A stretch of DNA of 39,834 nucleotides from a virus. The translations under genes were made by a program, and so were the position numbers. Each line of letters opens with the position of its first letter. Position 1 is the stretch's first letter. The DNA lies in IMG/VR virus record IMGVR_UViG_3300045973_000143, positions 1 to 39,834 of that record; one strand, given 5' to 3'. The notes under the pieces are model-generated. The model ran no database searches, had not been told where the DNA came from, and was given only the letters and a program-made list of their open reading frames with translations. This document shows, one piece after another, positions 38,092-39,834 of this stretch.

Positions 38092-39060
38092 TTATTTGAG
38101 ATTGAAGGGGCGGTCGCCCGTTGTGGTCTTGGTGTTTTCCTTCTGGATAGCTGCAGCAAGTTCGCCAGCGCAGACCGTCTTGGTTAGGGTCAAAAACGAC
38201 GCTTGCCAGTCGGTCTTGCTGCCGTCCTTGTTGTTCTTCCATGTGGCCATCGGCTTGCCATCCGGCCCGAGCAGAACCGCGTTTGAGCCCATGAAGGTCT
38301 TGATACGGGCGGCCAGTAGTTCGATCTGGCCTTCCTGCGTCTTGGCGCTGGCCTTCATGTCCTTGAGGTGCTGGACCATCTCGACAATCTCTCCGGTAGC
38401 GTCGATGGCCGTCCCGCTGTCGCACTTGTAGAGCCACTTGACGTCCTCCGGATCAACCGGAGGCGGCGGCGTCAGCGTCTGGATTCGGTCCCAAAACTCA
38501 ATCTCACGAACGCGAATGCCGGCGATGGTTTCCTCGTCGCGGTCCATAAAACGAACCATCGGGCGCTCGTCGAAGCCGGTCACCGCAGCAAAGACAGCGC
38601 GGCGGCGCGGCTTGATCATCAGACCGTGCATGCCTTGTGCGGCGTAGTAGATCGGGATGTCTTCCGAGTCGTAGTCGCCCCATCCCTTTGCTGCGAAGTG
38701 GTTGGCCGTCTTCATTTCGGCGTTCGTTTCCTCGCCGTCAATCAGCAGTTCGGCATCCAGTTCGCAGGCCAGAAATGGAAGGGCCGGGTCGGTGTAGCGC
38801 TGGTTGGTGGCCAGAACTTCGACTTCGTGGCCGCGTTCGCGCAGCTCGTCGACCAGCATTTCAAGAACGATCGGCTCCCAGCGGTGGCCACGGTCGAAGA
38901 TGCGCTGCTTTGCCGGGGTGATTTCCTCGACGAGCGCGCCAATCTTCTTCTGGTAAAGCTGGAATGGTGTCGTCCATGGCGATACGCCGAGCAGCGCGCC
39001 AACGTCTGAGCCGCCGATGAATTGGGAGCGGTCGAGGGTGATATGTTCCGGGGCGTTCAT
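38092..39060 (-). CDS. YqaJ/lambda exonuclease-family recombinase
   Basis: The 322-residue product has the YqaJ-type PD-(D/E)XK exonuclease layout: FIGGSDVGALLGVSPWTTP (14-32), GHRWEPIVLEM (58-68) with Glu62, LACELDAEL (97-105) with Asp102, and NAEMKTAN (113-120) with Glu115 and Lys117. It degrades one strand of double-stranded ends to create tails for RecT. Pairing with RecT in one operon is standard. The C-terminal 100 residues are helical and extend beyond the usual core. Confidence 0.92.
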   Translation of the reverse strand: MNAPEHITLDRSQFIGGSDVGALLGVSPWTTPFQLYQKKIGALVEEITPAKQRIFDRGHRWEPIVLEMLVDELRERGHEVEVLATNQRYTDPALPFLACELDAELLIDGEETNAEMKTANHFAAKGWGDYDSEDIPIYYAAQGMHGLMIKPRRRAVFAAVTGFDERPMVRFMDRDEETIAGIRVREIEFWDRIQTLTPPPPVDPEDVKWLYKCDSGTAIDATGEIVEMVQHLKDMKASAKTQEGQIELLAARIKTFMGSNAVLLGPDGKPMATWKNNKDGSKTDWQASFLTLTKTVCAGELAAAIQKENTKTTTGDRPFNLK

Positions 39061-39233
39061 GCTGCACCGCCCTGCGCACGCTTGGCGCGACGCTCTTCAA
39101 AGCCGATCGCCATGCAGAACATGGAAACCGGGACGTTGCGCTTGGAGGCGTAGACCGTGGCGGCTTTCGGCCCCCAGCGGTTGAAGTTCTTCGCGGCGCG
39201 AACTGCGTGGCGGGCTTGGATAGAGGCGCTCAT
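39057..39233 (-). CDS. Small basic phage protein, 58 residues
   Basis: This short gene overlaps the exonuclease start by four bases (ATGA). The product reads MSASIQARHAVRAAKNFNRW, then GPKAATVYASKRNVPVSMFC and MAIGFEERRAKRAQ. It is basic and helical with a Trp after a conserved-looking N-terminal helix; I recall similar small proteins ahead of exonuclease genes in related phages. It was placed by the overlap pattern and codon character. Confidence 0.6.
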   Translation of the reverse strand: MSASIQARHAVRAAKNFNRWGPKAATVYASKRNVPVSMFCMAIGFEERRAKRAQGGAA

Positions 39234-39235
39234 GG

Positions 39236-39379
39236 TCAGAACCCCTTGAGCAGATAAACGACGACCACGCAGGCGATACAGACCAGCCCGACCTTTGCGT
39301 CAATACTTAGGCCGGCATCACCAAATGGGATCGACCCCCAAGGGTCTTCGCGAAGCGCTATTTGTTGCCAGTGGTCCAT
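39236..39379 (-). CDS. Small membrane protein, 47 residues
   Basis: ATG 39379 follows the end of the repeat-protein gene, whose last codons supply GGAGG as ribosome binding site. The product has a polar N-terminus MDHWQQIALREDPWGSIPFG and one membrane helix (VGLVCIACVVVVYLL). Layout suggests a single-pass inner-membrane peptide of unknown role. Confidence 0.55.
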   Translation of the reverse strand: MDHWQQIALREDPWGSIPFGDAGLSIDAKVGLVCIACVVVVYLLKGF

Positions 39380-39381
39380 GA

Positions 39382-39834
39382 TTAATTGACCTCCACGAAT
39401 TCGCCGTTTTTGTCCAGCGAGTACCAGACGTTCGGCTTGATTCCGTTGTCACCAACCTTGCTGGCGCGGATATGGATAAGGTGGCCTTTGTTGTTTCGGT
39501 AGCAGAGAACAATTGCGCTGCCTTCCGGGGCTCGGGCGCGGCTTTCACCGCCAAATGCGGCAGCTACGGCATGAAGAAGTTTGTCTTCAGTGGGGGAGGT
39601 GATTTCGCTAGTGGATGACCATCCGTTAGCCAGGCTGGCTGACCTGTCGCCCGTGGCGCTGCTGGCTGACCTGTAGCCCGTGGCGCTGCTGGCTGAACTG
39701 TCGCCCGTGGCGCTGCTGGCTGAACTGTCGCCCGTGGCGCTGCTGGCTGACCTGTAGCCCGTGGCGCTGCTGGCTGAACTGTCGCCCGTGGCGCTGCTGG
39801 CTGAACTGTCGCCCGTGGCGCTGCTGGCTGAACT
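39382..39834 (-). CDS. Nonapeptide-repeat protein, 5' end beyond window
   Basis: The 3' part of a minus-strand gene (150 residues visible) runs off the right edge. The visible N-terminal part consists of nine-residue repeats of SATGDSSAS / SATGYRSAS type, then a C-terminal domain with EDKLLHAVAAAFGGESRARA, IVLCYRNNKGHLIHIRASK and IKPNVWYSLDKNGEFVEV. Proteins with such Ser/Ala/Gly repeats ending in a conserved C-terminal domain occur in many phages and probably form a beta-solenoid; their function is unknown to me. It heads the visible early operon. Confidence 0.7.
   Translation of the reverse strand, partial: SSASSATGDSSASSATGDSSASSATGYRSASSATGDSSASSATGDSSASSATGYRSASSATGDRSASLANGWSSTSEITSPTEDKLLHAVAAAFGGESRARAPEGSAIVLCYRNNKGHLIHIRASKVGDNGIKPNVWYSLDKNGEFVEVN
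39634..39834 (-). repeat. 27-bp tandem repeat, seven copies plus 12 bp
   Basis: Units begin at 39634, 39661, 39688, 39715, 39742, 39769 and 39796, and a partial unit at 39823 runs to the edge. They differ only at two positions: unit 1 has ACCTGTCG, 2 and 5 have ACCTGTAG, 3, 4, 6 and 7 have AACTGTCG. The variants follow a three-unit pattern (81 bp) over units 2-7. The array very probably continues past the edge. Confidence 0.95.

Noticed and set aside
39634-39834. CRISPR-like array
   Set aside because: The units are contiguous with no unique spacers and code in frame as part of a protein.

Overview
The window is almost entirely the genome of a temperate, contractile-tailed bacteriophage (myovirus type), seen as a prophage fragment or as virion/circular DNA. 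GC is high and the codon bias strongly GC-rich. Gene families (P-like replication protein, DUF2213/DUF2184 head genes, DUF3383 sheath, DUF3277 tube, P4-type integrase, RecT/YqaJ recombination) point to a host among the Proteobacteria. A beta-proteobacterium is my best guess, from family resemblance only. No rRNA, tRNA, CRISPR array or ordinary bacterial housekeeping gene was seen.

Layout. (1) 1-3080, rightward: end of the replication operon (P-like helicase loader, small phage proteins, two tandem PD-(D/E)XK-type proteins) ending in a Q-like late regulator, followed at once by a candidate late promoter and a leader terminator, as at lambda pR'/tR'. (2) 3114-13131, rightward head module: terminase small and large subunits, portal, gp7/Mu F-like head protein, an inserted SGNH hydrolase with its own terminator, protease/scaffold, cement protein and DUF2184 capsid protein. 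(3) 13128-25532, rightward neck, tail and baseplate: tail completion, terminator, sheath, tube, chaperone with a -1 frameshift extension, short tape measure with a lysozyme domain, Dit-like protein, plug, hub, spike, gp25-like, gpJ-like, DUF2612, fibre, fibre assembly protein and a second SGNH hydrolase. (4) 25592-27213, lysis: two small membrane proteins, an M15 peptidase endolysin and nested Rz/Rz1 spanins.

(5) 27206-30620, switch and accessory region: an HNH-AP2 endonuclease, a ribbon-helix-helix protein and partner under a paired-operator promoter, a divergent micro-ORF, a P4-type integrase and an attP-like region with repeated arm-type sites. (6) 30546-39834, leftward early operon read from right to left: 9-residue-repeat protein (cut by the window edge), small proteins, YqaJ exonuclease, RecT, a DnaN-like sliding clamp, an SMC/RecF-like ATPase, several small phage proteins, dUTPase, SSB and AlpA, closed by a strong leftward terminator.

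Together the right-hand operon supplies recombination and nucleotide-pool functions, the left-edge operon supplies replication and ends in the late switch, and one very long rightward transcript (about 24 kb) builds the virion and lyses the cell. The integrase lies between lysis and early genes, as in the circular or packaged form. The operon pair at the two window edges would diverge from an immunity region (cI/cro type) that is not in the window. Product names rest on recognised motifs and gene order; no database search was possible.
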